NCBI RefSeq assembly: GCF_002310375.3
Contig: NZ_CP023315.3
Span: 2,170,001-2,234,000, forward strand
Reading direction: 5' to 3'
Length of the DNA stretch: 64,000 nt
DNA from: Caulobacter vibrioides
Lineage (GTDB): Bacteria; Pseudomonadota; Alphaproteobacteria; Caulobacterales; Caulobacteraceae
Part shown: positions 20,993 through 30,861 of the stretch, piece by piece
Position numbering within the stretch: position 1 is the first letter of the stretch
Layout of the letters: each line of letters opens with the position of its first letter
Position numbers and translations under genes: made by a program
The notes under the pieces: model-generated
The model's input: only the letters and a program-made list of their open reading frames with translations
Databases searched by the model: none
Told to the model about the DNA's origin: nothing

Positions 20993-21360
20993 TCGAGGGC
21001 GCCCTTCTTCCATTCATAGATGAAGCCGACGGTCAGGACGCCCAGGAAGGTCATCATCGACCAGAAGGCGAACTGCGCCACGTCTTGCGGCAACTTCATC
21101 AGCGTGACCGCCCAGGGGAACAGGAACGCGACTTCCAGGTCGAAGATGATGAAGAGGATCGACACCAGGTAGAACCGGACGTCGAACTTCATGCGCGCGT
21201 CGTCGAAGGCGTTGAATCCGCACTCGTAGGCGGACAGCTTTTCCGGGTCCGGCGCCTTGGGCGCGAGCACCGCGGCGGCGAGCAGGAAGACGATACCGAT
21301 GGCCGCCGCTATCCCGAGAAAGATCACGATCGGCAGGTACTGGAGAAGGAAGGCGGTCAT
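20983..21360 (-). CDS. nuoA: NADH-quinone oxidoreductase subunit A
   Basis: 125 residues and three transmembrane helices. The conserved loop [21 protein letters not shown] (Cys and acidic residues facing the quinone channel) is at about residues 45-65, followed by [16 protein letters not shown]. It is the first gene of the complex I operon. The promoter elements lie within 100 bases upstream. Confidence 0.97.
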   Translation of the reverse strand: MTAFLLQYLPIVIFLGIAAAIGIVFLLAAAVLAPKAPDPEKLSAYECGFNAFDDARMKFDVRFYLVSILFIIFDLEVAFLFPWAVTLMKLPQDVAQFAFWSMMTFLGVLTVGFIYEWKKGALEWE

Positions 21361-21386
21361 GACAGCCCTTGGCTTGAATCGAGCGG

Positions 21387-21415
21387 GTTGTAGCCCACTG
21401 TCGCCAGCGCTTCAA
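21387..21415 (-). promoter_or_regulatory. candidate housekeeping promoter of the nuo operon
   Basis: On the minus strand, TTGAAG (21410-21415) and GCTACAAC (21387-21394) are separated by 15 bases. This fits the Caulobacter sigma-73 consensus TTGACGS-N10-14-GCTANAWC with a perfect -10. Transcription would start near 21380, about 20 bases before the nuoA ATG. Seen in sequence; activity is inferred. Confidence 0.6.
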
Positions 21416-21439
21416 ACGCCCTGCGCATATTGAGAAACG

Positions 21440-21457
21440 ATCGCAACTAATTGCGAT
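21440..21457. promoter_or_regulatory. 18-bp palindrome upstream of the nuo promoter (possible Fur-type operator)
   Basis: ATCGCAACTAATTGCGAT has perfect 7-bp arms around CTAA. It ends about 25 bases upstream of the putative -35, an activator-like position. The arms resemble the GCGA/TCGC dyads of alphaproteobacterial Fur-family sites, but the assignment is a guess; the symmetry itself is plain. Confidence 0.45.
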
Positions 21458-21559
21458 TTGTTGGTTCTTCGAGATCGCCGTTGACACGAGTCTTCACCCG
21501 ACATATCAGACGCGCCTCGCCGATCGGCGGGTCGCACTTTCGCTTCGGCGAAGGGGTAT

Positions 21560-21636
<77 letters not shown>

Positions 21637-21700
21637 CCCTTTCAGAGGTGATAGGCTCCCTCCCTCGGTCACGGACGACTGTCGCGCCTTGGCGCACGAC

Positions 21701-21777
<77 letters not shown>

Positions 21778-21853
21778 CCGTCCCCTTCCCCTTTAAAATA
21801 AAGACTTCTTCGCAAGGGCTTGTGCCGCAGCGTCGTTGCGCCATCTAGCGACC

Positions 21854-22849
21854 ATGACTCCTCGCCCTTATCCGCCCTTCTCGGTTCTAGATCTTGCCCC
21901 GGTGCCTCAGGGCGTGGGCGTTGGCCAAGCTCTGCGAAACAGCATCGACCTGGCCCGGCATGCCGAAGCCCTCGGATTCGATCGCTACTGGCTGGCCGAG
22001 CATCACAACATGCCGGGAATCGCCAGCGCCGCGACCGCCGTGGTCATCGGCCAGGTGGCGGCGGCGACCACAACGATTCGGGTCGGCTCAGGCGGCGTCA
22101 TGCTGCCAAACCATGCACCCCTGATGGTGGCCGAGCAGTTCGGAACCCTGAATGCGCTCTATCCCGGGCGCATCGACCTGGGCCTTGGGCGCGCGCCGGG
22201 CACCGATCAGGCGACGATGCGCGCCCTTCGGCGATACGCCGGCGCGGTTGATTCGTTCGCCCAGGACGTCGTCGAGCTGCAGCACTGGTTCAAACCGGCG
22301 AGCGCCGATCAGAGCGTGCGCGCCGTTCCGGGCGAGGGCCAGGATGTCCCGATCTGGATTCTAGGCTCCTCGACCTGGGGAGCGCAGCTGGCGGCGGCGC
22401 TTGGCCTGCCCTACGCGTTCGCCGCGCACTTCGCGCCTGATGCTCTGCTTGAGGCCCTGGCGCTGTACCGCCGCCACTTCAAGCCGTCGGAGACCTTGGA
22501 GCGTCCCCGCGCCATGGTGTGCATCGGCGTTTGCGCCGCCGATACGGATGAGGAGGCCAAGCGGCTGTCGACATCGACCCAGCAACAGTTCCTGGCCTTG
22601 CGCCGGGGACGACCAGGCCTGTTGCCGCCGCCGGTCGACGATATTCGCGAGCATGCCTCGCCAGCGGAGTTGGCCGGATTGGACCACACGCTCCGGTACG
22701 CCGCCGTCGGCTCCGCCGAGACCGTCAAACGCAAGATCGATCAGGTGCTGGAGATGACGGGCGCGGATGAGCTGATGGCGGCGGCCCAGATCCACGATCA
22801 CGAGGCGCGCAAGCGCAGCTATGAAATTCTGGCGTCGATCCGCAACTAG
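21854..22849 (+). CDS. luciferase-like flavin-dependent monooxygenase (LLM class, group 1)
   Basis: About 331 residues with the TIM-barrel pattern of bacterial luciferase-like oxidoreductases. [16 protein letters not shown] at the N-terminus, then [54 protein letters not shown] and the C-terminal [15 protein letters not shown] identify the group sometimes annotated MsnO8-like. It would use FMNH2 and O2; the substrate is unknown. I start at ATG 21854; no strong ribosome-binding site is visible, and an in-frame TTG lies at 21836. It converges with the glycosyltransferase, overlapping its end by four bases. Confidence 0.88.
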   Translation: MTPRPYPPFSVLDLAPVPQGVGVGQALRNSIDLARHAEALGFDRYWLAEHHNMPGIASAATAVVIGQVAAATTTIRVGSGGVMLPNHAPLMVAEQFGTLNALYPGRIDLGLGRAPGTDQATMRALRRYAGAVDSFAQDVVELQHWFKPASADQSVRAVPGEGQDVPIWILGSSTWGAQLAAALGLPYAFAAHFAPDALLEALALYRRHFKPSETLERPRAMVCIGVCAADTDEEAKRLSTSTQQQFLALRRGRPGLLPPPVDDIREHASPAELAGLDHTLRYAAVGSAETVKRKIDQVLEMTGADELMAAAQIHDHEARKRSYEILASIRN

Positions 22850-24057
22850 TGCGCGGCCTTTGCCGAAAGGCCCTCGAAAGCACGCCGACCAGCTAACCGG
22901 CCATAGATCGCGCACAGCTCGGTGAAGACCGTGTCCCAGCCATGGCGCGCCACCGCGCGCCGGCGCGCTGCGGCGCCGACGAGGCCCAGATCGCGTGCGA
23001 ACAGGGCCTCGATGGCCTCCGCAAACGCGGCCGCCTCCGACGCCTGGGCCAACTGGCCAACATCCTCGTCGACCGACTCCGCCACCCCACCGGCCGAAAC
23101 GCCCACAACCGGCAGACCGCACGCCATGGCCTCAAGCACGATCAGGCCAAACGGTTCGTTGTCGTTGGCGTGAACAAAGGCGTCGCAGCTGGCGAGGATG
23201 GCGGCCAGTTCGACCGGATCTCGCACATAGTCGATGCACAGGGTGCGGTCGCTGACCGGAGCCCCGCCCCCCGCGCCAACGAACAGCAACCTGTAGGGAT
23301 CGCCGAGCCGTTCGACGGCCGCGACCAACACATCGAGTCTCTTCTCCCTGGCCGGGCGGCCTGCGAACACCAAAAGCCGCTCGTTCGCCGCCAAGCCCAG
23401 ACGACGCCGGAGACCCTCGCGATCCGCGCGGTCCGGGTGGAAGATGCTGGTGTCGACCCCAAGCGGGAGACCGATCGCATCGTGCACGCCCGCCTCGATC
23501 AATCGTCCGGCGATGAACCGGCTGGGCGCCACCGCCTGGTCAAACTGTCGGTAGATCGCCGCCCATCGCTTCTGCACCGGCCTTTCGGCCCAATCGCCGA
23601 TGTGAAGCGCCGCCAGCTTTCCAAGATCAGTGTGGCAAAACCCCACAACCGGCACGCCCAGAGCGTCACCGGCGCGTAACGCCGCCAAGCCCGGCGTATA
23701 GGGATCGCCCGCCTCGATGATGTCAGGCTGCTGGCGGATCAGGCGCTCCATCCACGCCTGTTTGACGACGGGCCAGCGATAGCCCGCGCCGAACGGCAAG
23801 GGCGCGGCGTAGATCGAAACCCGTCCCTGGCCGTCGTAAAAATCCCGAGCGCCCGGCACGACCAGCGTGTGGCGAACATCCGGACGGCAGGCAGCGAGCC
23901 ACGCGTGCTTTGACGACAGGTACCGGCGCACGCCACCGCTGCGCGGCGCATAGAGCATCGTCGTATCAATGAGGCGGACGGGATCCTCGCCTGAGGGCCG
24001 GGCCTGAACCTTGAGACCCTGACGGTCTGGAAGCGGGTCAGGTCTCCTGTGCGTCAC
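22846..24057 (-). CDS. GT4-family glycosyltransferase
   Basis: 403 residues. GT-B fold: an N-terminal acceptor half with [11 protein letters not shown], then the donor half with [21 protein letters not shown] (about residue 235) and the GT4 signature [21 protein letters not shown], in which two Glu eight residues apart bind the nucleotide sugar. It probably transfers a hexose during envelope or exopolysaccharide synthesis; donor and acceptor cannot be told. The first 25 residues are polar and may not be translated. A GTG-like start at about residue 27 is possible. Confidence 0.87.
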   Translation of the reverse strand: MTHRRPDPLPDRQGLKVQARPSGEDPVRLIDTTMLYAPRSGGVRRYLSSKHAWLAACRPDVRHTLVVPGARDFYDGQGRVSIYAAPLPFGAGYRWPVVKQAWMERLIRQQPDIIEAGDPYTPGLAALRAGDALGVPVVGFCHTDLGKLAALHIGDWAERPVQKRWAAIYRQFDQAVAPSRFIAGRLIEAGVHDAIGLPLGVDTSIFHPDRADREGLRRRLGLAANERLLVFAGRPAREKRLDVLVAAVERLGDPYRLLFVGAGGGAPVSDRTLCIDYVRDPVELAAILASCDAFVHANDNEPFGLIVLEAMACGLPVVGVSAGGVAESVDEDVGQLAQASEAAAFAEAIEALFARDLGLVGAAARRRAVARHGWDTVFTELCAIYGRLAGRRAFEGLSAKAAH

Positions 24058-24306
24058 GCCGAATCCTCATCGTCACTGGTGGTCGCCTATTCCGCGCCGG
24101 AACGATAAAGGTTTTGCGACAGTTAAGGTTCCTCAGCGCCAATAGAAGACCTTGGATTGACCCCGCCTCGTTTCAAGGGCTTCCGCAGAAAGACCTCAGC
24201 CTGGGCGTTGAGACTCCTGAGTTCGGCCTCCGCCAGGCGCTCAATAGCCGATAGAAGCTCGGCGCAGACTCACGTGAGCCGCGGTGGGATTTCCATGTCG
24301 TGAGAA

Positions 24307-24381
24307 TGGTGGGCAGTGAGGGGATCGAACCCCCGACCCTCTCGGTGTAAACGAGACGCTCTACCGCTGAGCTAACTGCCC
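24307..24381 (-). tRNA. tRNA-Val (TAC)
   Basis: A 75-nt cloverleaf on the minus strand. GGGCAGT pairs with ACTGCCC, the anticodon is TAC inside CTCGTTTACACCGAG, the T-arm is GGGGGTTCGATCCCC, and CCA is encoded at 24307-24309. Confidence 0.97.
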
Positions 24382-24432
24382 TCTTGGGAGCGCGCTTCTA
24401 GCCGTCCGCGCCGCCTGCGCAAAGCCCAAAAC

Positions 24433-24466
24433 GAAAAGGCGGAGCGTCAACGCCTGACGCTCCGCC
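24433..24466 (-). terminator. rho-independent terminator of hup
   Basis: A perfect 12-bp stem (24438-24449 with 24455-24466) and 5-nt loop, followed on the minus strand by TTTTCGTTTT. It lies 25 bases after the hup stop. Confidence 0.85.
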
Positions 24467-24490
24467 CTTTGGGATTCACGAGATCGTCGA

Positions 24491-24769
24491 CTAGCCGTTC
24501 AGCGCCGACTTCAGCCCCTCACCCACCTGGAACCGCGCGGTCTTCGACGCAGGCCGGTTGACGGTTTCGCCCGTCCGGGGATTGCGAGCAGCGCCGGCGG
24601 CGCGGCTCACGGCCTTGAAGGTGCCAAAGCCGACCAGACGCACGTCTTCGCCAGACTTCAGAGAGTCGGTGACCGCTTCGATGAAGGCCTCCAACGCGTC
24701 CTTGGCTTGGCTCTTGTTGATACCCGCCTTTTCGGCGATCGCCGTAACGAGCTCGGCTTTTGTGGTCAT
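24491..24769 (-). CDS. hup: HU family DNA-binding protein
   Basis: A 92-residue histone-like nucleoid protein. MTTKAELVTAIAEKAGINKSQAKDALEAF is the dimerising helix region and RLVGFGTFKAVSRAAGAARNPRTGE holds the DNA-embracing arms with the RNPxTG signature and the intercalating Pro. It lies downstream of lon with its own promoter and terminator, as in many proteobacteria. Confidence 0.96.
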   Translation of the reverse strand: MTTKAELVTAIAEKAGINKSQAKDALEAFIEAVTDSLKSGEDVRLVGFGTFKAVSRAAGAARNPRTGETVNRPASKTARFQVGEGLKSALNG

Positions 24770-24828
24770 GTTTCTCTCCCAGCCTGAGCGACCACGCTTT
24801 TATCGCTGCCGGCGTTGCGCTCGGCTCG

Positions 24829-24856
24829 ATTATGGCGGCTGAAAAAGCCTCGTCAA
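24829..24856 (-). promoter_or_regulatory. candidate hup promoter
   Basis: On the minus strand, TTGACG (24851-24856) and CATAAT (24829-24834) are 16 bases apart, close to the housekeeping consensus. The start would be about 50 bases upstream of the hup ATG. Confidence 0.6.
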
Positions 24857-24862
24857 ACGCGA

Positions 24863-24887
24863 GTGGCGCGGGAAACTCCCGCGCCAC
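24863..24887 (-). terminator. hairpin after lon, possible terminator
   Basis: An 11-bp perfect stem (24863-24873 with 24877-24887) and 3-nt loop lie 25 bases after the lon stop. The T-run on the minus strand is separated by about 14 bases (CTTTTTCAG near 24840), so termination is likely but not ideal. The hup -35 lies immediately beyond. Between hairpin and lon stop is an imperfect AT-rich dyad at 24889-24909. Confidence 0.5.
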
Positions 24888-24912
24888 CTAAGTTATCTTC
24901 GATAAGTTACGC

Positions 24913-27312
24913 CTAGTGGGTTAACATGGCGTCGCTGTCGCCTTCATCCTTCTTCGTGGATGCGGCCATCGGCTCCTCGGCCTCGTTCCACTCCACAGGC
25001 GTGAGCGGTCCCGTCAGGGCATGCTTGAGGACCTCGTCCACCGTCGAGACCGGGATGATCTCCAGGCCGTCCTTCACGGTCTGAGGCACATCCGCCAGAT
25101 CCTTCTCGTTCTCCTGCGGGATCAGCACCGTCTTCACGCCGGACCGGAGCGCTGCGAGCAGCTTCTCCTTCAGGCCGCCGATCGCGGTGACACGGCCACG
25201 CAGGGTGATCTCGCCGGTCATGGCGATGTCCTTGCGGATCGGGATCCCGGTCAGGACCGAGACCATGGCCAGGGCCATGGCGATACCGGCCGACGGACCG
25301 TCCTTGGGCGTGGCGCCGTCCGGAACGTGGATGTGCACGTCGGTCTTCTCGAAGATCGGCGGCTTGATGCCGAACTGCGTCGCCCGCGACCGGACGTAGC
25401 TGTTAGCGGCCGAGATCGACTCCTTCATCACGTCCTTGAGGTTGCCGGTGATCTGCATGCGACCCTTGCCCGGCATCTTCACGGCTTCGATGGTCAGGAT
25501 GTCACCGCCGAACTCGGTCCAGGCCAGACCCGTCACGATGCCGACCTGATCGACCTCGTCCGTCTCGCCGTAGCGGTACTTCTGGACGCCCGCGTACTTG
25601 GCCAGACGCTCGTCGTCGATCGTGATGGTGGTCAGTTTTTCGCGAGCCAGGTCACGGACCGTCTTGCGCGCCAGCGCGCCCAGTTCCCGCTCCAACGACC
25701 GCACGCCGGCTTCCCGCGTGTAGTAGCGGATCAGGTCGCGGATCGCCTTGTCCGGCACGACGAACTCGGCCGGCTTCAGACCATGGTCCTTGGACAGCTT
25801 CGGCAGGATGTGCCGCTTGGCGATCTCCAGCTTCTCATCCTCGGTGTAGCCGGGGATGCGGATGATCTCCATGCGGTCCAGCAGCGGCTGGGGCATGTTC
25901 AAGCTGTTGGCCGTCGTCACGAACATCACCTGCGACAGGTCGTAGTCGACCTCCAGGTAGTGATCGCCAAACGTCGAATTCTGCGCCGGGTCCAACACTT
26001 CCAACAGCGCCGACGCGGGGTCACCGCGATAGTCGCTGCCCATCTTGTCGATCTCGTCCAGAAGGACGAACGCGTTGGTCGTCTTGGCCTTCTTCATCGA
26101 CTGGATGACCTTGCCAGGCATCGAGCCGATATAGGTGCGACGGTGACCGCGGATTTCGGCCTCGTCACGAACCCCGCCCAGGCTCATCCGCACGAACTCG
26201 CGACCGGTCGCCTTGGCGATCGACTTGCCAAGCGAGGTCTTGCCGACGCCGGGAGGGCCCACGAGGCAGAGGATCGGCCCCTTCAGCGAGTTGGTCCGCG
26301 CTTGCACGGCCAGGTACTCGAGGATCCGCTCCTTGACCTTCTCCAGGCCATAGTGGTCGGCGTCGAGGACGCCCTCGGCTTCCGGGAGGTCGATCTTCTT
26401 GGTCTTGGCCTTGCCCCACGGGATCGACAACAGCCAGTCCAGATAGTTCCGGACGACGGTGCTCTCGGCCGACATCGGGCTCATGTTGCGGAGCTTCTTC
26501 AGCTCGGCCTCGGCCTTCGTGCGCGCTTCCTTCGAGAGCTTGGTCTTCTTGATGCGCTTCTCGAGATCGATCAGCTCATCCCGCGCGTCATCAGGGTCGC
26601 CCAGCTCACGCTGGATCGCCTTCATCTGCTCGTTGAGGTAATACTCGCGCTGGGTCTTTTCCATCTGGCGCTTCACGCGCGAGCGGATCTTCTTCTCGAC
26701 CTGCAGCACCGAGATCTCGCCCTCCATCAGGGCGAAGACCTTCTCAAGGCGCTTCACGACATCGAAGATCTCCAGCAGGTGCTGCTTGTCGCCAATCTTC
26801 ACCGACAGATGCGCGGCGATGCTGTCGGCCAGCTTGCCCGGCTCAGCGATCTGCGGGATCGAGGCCAGTGCCTCAGGCGGCACCTTCTTGTTCAGTTTGA
26901 CGTAGTTCTCGAACTGCTCGACGACGGCGCGAGACAGCGCTTCGGCCTCGGGACCCGCCCCTTCGTCCTCAGACACCTCGCCGATCTGGGCCTCGTAGTA
27001 CGACTCCTGGTCGGTGAAGCTCACGACGGCGGCGCGCGCCTTGCCCTCGACCAGCACCTTCACCGTGCCGTCCGGCAGCTTCAGCAGTTGCAGCACGGTG
27101 GCCAGCACGCCCACGTCGAAGATGTCACCCGGCGCCGGATCATCGTCGGCCGAGTTCTTCTGCGTGACGAGCAGGATCTGCTTGTCGCCGCGCATCACCT
27201 CCTCGAGCGCACGCACGGATTTATCGCGCCCCACGAAAAGCGGCACGACCATGTGCGGGAACACAACGATATCCCGCAGCGGCAAAACAGGAAGCGTACG
27301 TAGTTCGGACAT
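24913..27312 (-). CDS. lon: ATP-dependent protease La (Lon)
   Basis: 799 residues. The N-terminal LON domain (LPVLPLRDIVVFPHMVVPL) is followed by a coiled segment, the AAA+ module with Walker A GPPGVGKTS (about residue 355) and Walker B FVLLDEIDKMG, and the C-terminal protease with the catalytic Ser in DGPSAGIAMA and Lys in GGLKEKLLAALR. In Caulobacter Lon degrades CcrM, DnaA and SciP, shaping the cell cycle. A heat-shock-like promoter precedes it. The last 30 residues are acidic. Confidence 0.98.
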   Translation of the reverse strand: MSELRTLPVLPLRDIVVFPHMVVPLFVGRDKSVRALEEVMRGDKQILLVTQKNSADDDPAPGDIFDVGVLATVLQLLKLPDGTVKVLVEGKARAAVVSFTDQESYYEAQIGEVSEDEGAGPEAEALSRAVVEQFENYVKLNKKVPPEALASIPQIAEPGKLADSIAAHLSVKIGDKQHLLEIFDVVKRLEKVFALMEGEISVLQVEKKIRSRVKRQMEKTQREYYLNEQMKAIQRELGDPDDARDELIDLEKRIKKTKLSKEARTKAEAELKKLRNMSPMSAESTVVRNYLDWLLSIPWGKAKTKKIDLPEAEGVLDADHYGLEKVKERILEYLAVQARTNSLKGPILCLVGPPGVGKTSLGKSIAKATGREFVRMSLGGVRDEAEIRGHRRTYIGSMPGKVIQSMKKAKTTNAFVLLDEIDKMGSDYRGDPASALLEVLDPAQNSTFGDHYLEVDYDLSQVMFVTTANSLNMPQPLLDRMEIIRIPGYTEDEKLEIAKRHILPKLSKDHGLKPAEFVVPDKAIRDLIRYYTREAGVRSLERELGALARKTVRDLAREKLTTITIDDERLAKYAGVQKYRYGETDEVDQVGIVTGLAWTEFGGDILTIEAVKMPGKGRMQITGNLKDVMKESISAANSYVRSRATQFGIKPPIFEKTDVHIHVPDGATPKDGPSAGIAMALAMVSVLTGIPIRKDIAMTGEITLRGRVTAIGGLKEKLLAALRSGVKTVLIPQENEKDLADVPQTVKDGLEIIPVSTVDEVLKHALTGPLTPVEWNEAEEPMAASTKKDEGDSDAMLTH

Positions 27313-27430
27313 GTTCTCAATACTCCCGGCCGAGGCCCTGGAAGGCGCCTGGCCACGCGGGCCGCCGTAACATCAGACGATGCGCCTGAGTCGATCGGTC
27401 CGTCCGCCCGGGACTGGGCGAATGTTCGTT

Positions 27431-27462
27431 ATTTATGTGGACGTTTTACAACACGGTTCAAG
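27431..27462 (-). promoter_or_regulatory. candidate heat-shock (sigma-32) promoter of lon
   Basis: On the minus strand, CTTGAA (27457-27462) is followed 16 bases later by CCACAT (27435-27440). The -35 is a perfect sigma-32 match. The -10 is partial (CCCCAT expected) and the spacer is one or two bases long. The leader to the lon ATG is about 120 nt. Confidence 0.4.
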
Positions 27463-27652
27463 CGCGCTCGCCCAACAGCGGCGACTAGTCGCGCAGCATC
27501 GGTCAAGTTGAGCGACTCATGCCCCGCTAGCGCCGAAACTTGAAAGGAAACACCCTGCAGCTCGCGCGAAGGCGAGCAAGGATGGCGTAGCTGTGCTGCG
27601 GCGACAGAACCACCGAAAGGGCGCGACGCCCGTTTGGTCGGTGTTATCCACG
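27463..27652. other. clpX-lon intergenic remainder
   Basis: This non-coding stretch lies between the lon promoter and the clpX terminator. It carries one DnaA-box-like 9-mer, TTATCCACG, at about 27644-27652 (8 of 9 with TTATCCACA). I see no other feature and no credible reading frame. Confidence 0.4.
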
Positions 27653-27684
27653 AAAAAGGCGCGCCCTCCGAAGACGGCGCGCCC
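27653..27684 (-). terminator. clpX terminator
   Basis: Two GGCGCGCC arms (27658-27665 and 27676-27683) form an 8-bp stem on the minus strand with a 10-nt loop that can extend as a TTCG-capped stem. TTTTTC follows. It lies about 20 bases after the clpX stop. Confidence 0.75.
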
Positions 27685-27705
27685 AATTCGGTCAGAGAGA
27701 TTCGG

Positions 27706-28968
<1,263 letters not shown>

Positions 28969-29305
28969 GATCGCTTCTCACACTATGGCGACGACGGCTT
29001 ACGCCGAGACGCCCCTTCCGAGCGCATACGCCGCCACCGAAGCAAGCAGAATACACGCCGGGAGTTGTCTAATCCTTGACATTCCCCGATCCGCGCACGG
29101 TTCACAAGCCTCGCTAGGCCCTTTCGGCCTTGAAACGCGTGAACCCGCCAGATCGTGTCATGGCTTGGTCATCTAAATTGGGCGATTGGCGTCCTAGCGC
29201 AAGCGCTCAGCGCCTAGACCCTTACAGCGCACCCGGTAACGCCGTATTACGAAGCCTGGATTCGTCAGGGTGGCGGCGCGCCGATCGCGCTCGCATGGAA
29301 GTTGA
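28969..29305. other. divergent intergenic region between clpX and cicA
   Basis: 337 bases without a credible gene. It must hold the start signals of clpX (minus) and cicA (plus). I see TTGACA near 29077 on the plus strand and a small hairpin (GGCCCTTTCGGCC near 29120) but no confident -10 partner. Confidence 0.4.
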
Positions 29306-29974
29306 ATGGCTAAGCGTTCTTGGATGGCCAAGGGATTGAGCGCGTCGCGTCCAATGACCGGCGAAATGGGGCATGAGCCGCTGCTGGTGGCTTTCGATTT
29401 CGACGGCACCCTGACCGTGAAGGACAGCTTCAACGCGTTCCTGAAGTGGCGCGCGGGGCCACGGTGGTCCCTCGGCGTGTTGCGCCTGACGCCCTCGCTG
29501 ATCGCCTATGTGTTCGATCGCAACCGGGGCAAGCTGAAGGCCGCTGCGGTTCGCCAGTTTCTCAAGGGGGCGACCGTCGCCCAGATCGAGAATGACGCCC
29601 GCGCCTTCGCCGAAGCCTACGCCCCCTCTCTGCTGCGGCCCGACGCCGTGGCGGTTTGGCGCAGCTGGCGCGCCAAGGGCGCCAAGATGGTCATCGTCAC
29701 CGCCTCTCCCGACCTGATCGTGGCGCCGTTCGCGCGCGGCCTTGGCGCGGACATGCTGATCGGCACGCGCCTGAGGTGCTCGGAGGACGGTCGCATCCTC
29801 GGCGGCCTCGACGGGAACAATTGCCGGGCCAAGGAGAAGGTCCTGCGCCTGCGCGAGGCCTTTGGGTCCGACGTCCGACTGACGGCGGCCTACGGCGACA
29901 CCTCCGGCGACACCGAGATGCTGGCGATCGCCGATGAGAAGGGCTACCGCGTTTTCCGAGGCAAGCCGGGCTGA
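29306..29974 (+). CDS. cicA: HAD-superfamily phosphatase CicA
   Basis: Up to 222 residues. The HAD-IB pattern is clear: motif I VAFDFDGTLT (about residues 28-37), motif II MVIVTASPD (about 113-121) and motif IV YGDTSGDTEML near the C-terminus, with a helical cap between. Its place between clpX and clpP, on the opposite strand, matches Caulobacter cicA, a phosphotransferase-superfamily gene whose dosage affects growth and shape. The start is uncertain: ATG 29306 has GGAAG four bases upstream, but ATGs at 29354 and 29366 would remove a poorly conserved leader. Confidence 0.85.
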   Translation: MAKRSWMAKGLSASRPMTGEMGHEPLLVAFDFDGTLTVKDSFNAFLKWRAGPRWSLGVLRLTPSLIAYVFDRNRGKLKAAAVRQFLKGATVAQIENDARAFAEAYAPSLLRPDAVAVWRSWRAKGAKMVIVTASPDLIVAPFARGLGADMLIGTRLRCSEDGRILGGLDGNNCRAKEKVLRLREAFGSDVRLTAAYGDTSGDTEMLAIADEKGYRVFRGKPG

Positions 29975-30000
29975 CCCGCCCGCGCCGGACTTAGAGCAAC

Positions 30001-30033
30001 AAAAAAGCCGCCGACCCTGGGGTCGGCGGCTTT
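30001..30033. terminator. bidirectional terminator between cicA and clpP
   Basis: A perfect 10-bp stem (30007-30016 with 30021-30030) and 4-nt loop. An A-run on the left serves as a T-run for the minus-strand clpP transcript, and TTT on the right serves cicA. Confidence 0.85.
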
Positions 30034-30051
30034 GTCGTAGAGGGCGATCGC

Positions 30052-30693
30052 TTACTCGGCGCCGGCCTCGGCCGCGTCGCGCGAGTCATAGACGTGATCG
30101 ACCAAACCCCAGGCCTTGGCCTCGTCGGCGCTCATGAAGTGGTCGCGGTCCAGCGTACGCTCGACCTCCTCATAGGTGCGGCCGCAGTGCTTGACGTAGA
30201 TCTCGTTCAGGCGGCGCTTGGTCTTGATGATGTCTTCGGCGTGGCGCTCGATGTCCGAGGCCTGACCCCGGAAGCCGCCCGACGGCTGGTGCACCATGAT
30301 CCGGGCGTTCGGCAGCGAGATGCGCTGACCGGCGGCGCCGGCCGCCAGCAGCAGCGAACCCATCGAGGCGGCCATGCCCATGCACACCGTCGAGACCGGG
30401 CTCTTGATGTACTGCATGGTGTCGTAGATCGCGAGGCCAGCCGTCACCACGCCACCCGGCGAGTTGATGTACATGGCGATTTCCTTCTTCGGGTTCTCGG
30501 ACTCGAGGAAGAGCAGCTGCGCGCAGATCAGGCTGGCCATGCCGTCCTCGACCGGGCCGGTCAGGAAGATGATCCGTTCCTTCAGCAGGCGAGAGAAGAT
30601 GTCGAACGCGCGCTCGCCACGGCTGGTCTGTTCGACCACCATCGGCACCAGGTTCATCGCCGTCGAAACCGGATCGTACATCATGGGGATCAC
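30052..30693 (-). CDS. clpP: ATP-dependent Clp protease proteolytic subunit
   Basis: Up to 213 residues. The Ser-His-Asp triad is Ser110 (MAASMGSLL), His135 (MVHQP) and Asp184 (LDRDHFMS), counted from the first ATG. A short N-terminal propeptide region precedes [21 protein letters not shown]. Several in-frame ATGs near the start (residues 4, 5 and 13) leave the exact N-terminus open. It forms the tetradecameric chamber served by ClpX. Confidence 0.97.
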   Translation of the reverse strand: MIPMMYDPVSTAMNLVPMVVEQTSRGERAFDIFSRLLKERIIFLTGPVEDGMASLICAQLLFLESENPKKEIAMYINSPGGVVTAGLAIYDTMQYIKSPVSTVCMGMAASMGSLLLAAGAAGQRISLPNARIMVHQPSGGFRGQASDIERHAEDIIKTKRRLNEIYVKHCGRTYEEVERTLDRDHFMSADEAKAWGLVDHVYDSRDAAEAGAE

Positions 30694-30752
30694 CCTTTTT
30701 GTGTGTGCTGGCGGCGCGAAAGCGAATCAGCCCCCGCGCGGCGTCGCCCACG

Positions 30753-30781
30753 CATATCGCGTTCCCCTTAACAGGTTGCAA
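30753..30781 (-). promoter_or_regulatory. candidate clpP promoter
   Basis: On the minus strand, TTGCAA (30776-30781) and GATATG (30753-30758) are 17 bases apart. Read as CTTGCA plus CGATAT, the same stretch also resembles a sigma-32 promoter. It lies about 60 bases upstream of the clpP start and just after the tig terminator. Confidence 0.4.
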
Positions 30782-30805
30782 GGAGCGCTCCGCTCGGACC
30801 GAAAT

Positions 30806-30835
30806 GAAAAAGGCGCGGCCCTCGCGAGCCGCGCC
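30806..30835 (-). terminator. tig terminator
   Basis: An 8-bp stem (30812-30819 with 30828-30835) and 8-nt loop are followed by TTTTTCATTTC on the minus strand, 27 bases after the tig stop. Confidence 0.85.
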
Positions 30836-30861
30836 TCGTTCAATTTCAGCTTCAGCGAGCC

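Noticed and set aside
25021..27303. A 760-codon open frame antisense to lon
   Set aside because: GC-rich genes leave long open frames on the other strand. Its translation has no domain pattern, and lon is unmistakable.
27644..27652. TTATCCACG as a DnaA box cluster or origin
   Set aside because: A single near-match with no companions or AT-rich unwinding region.
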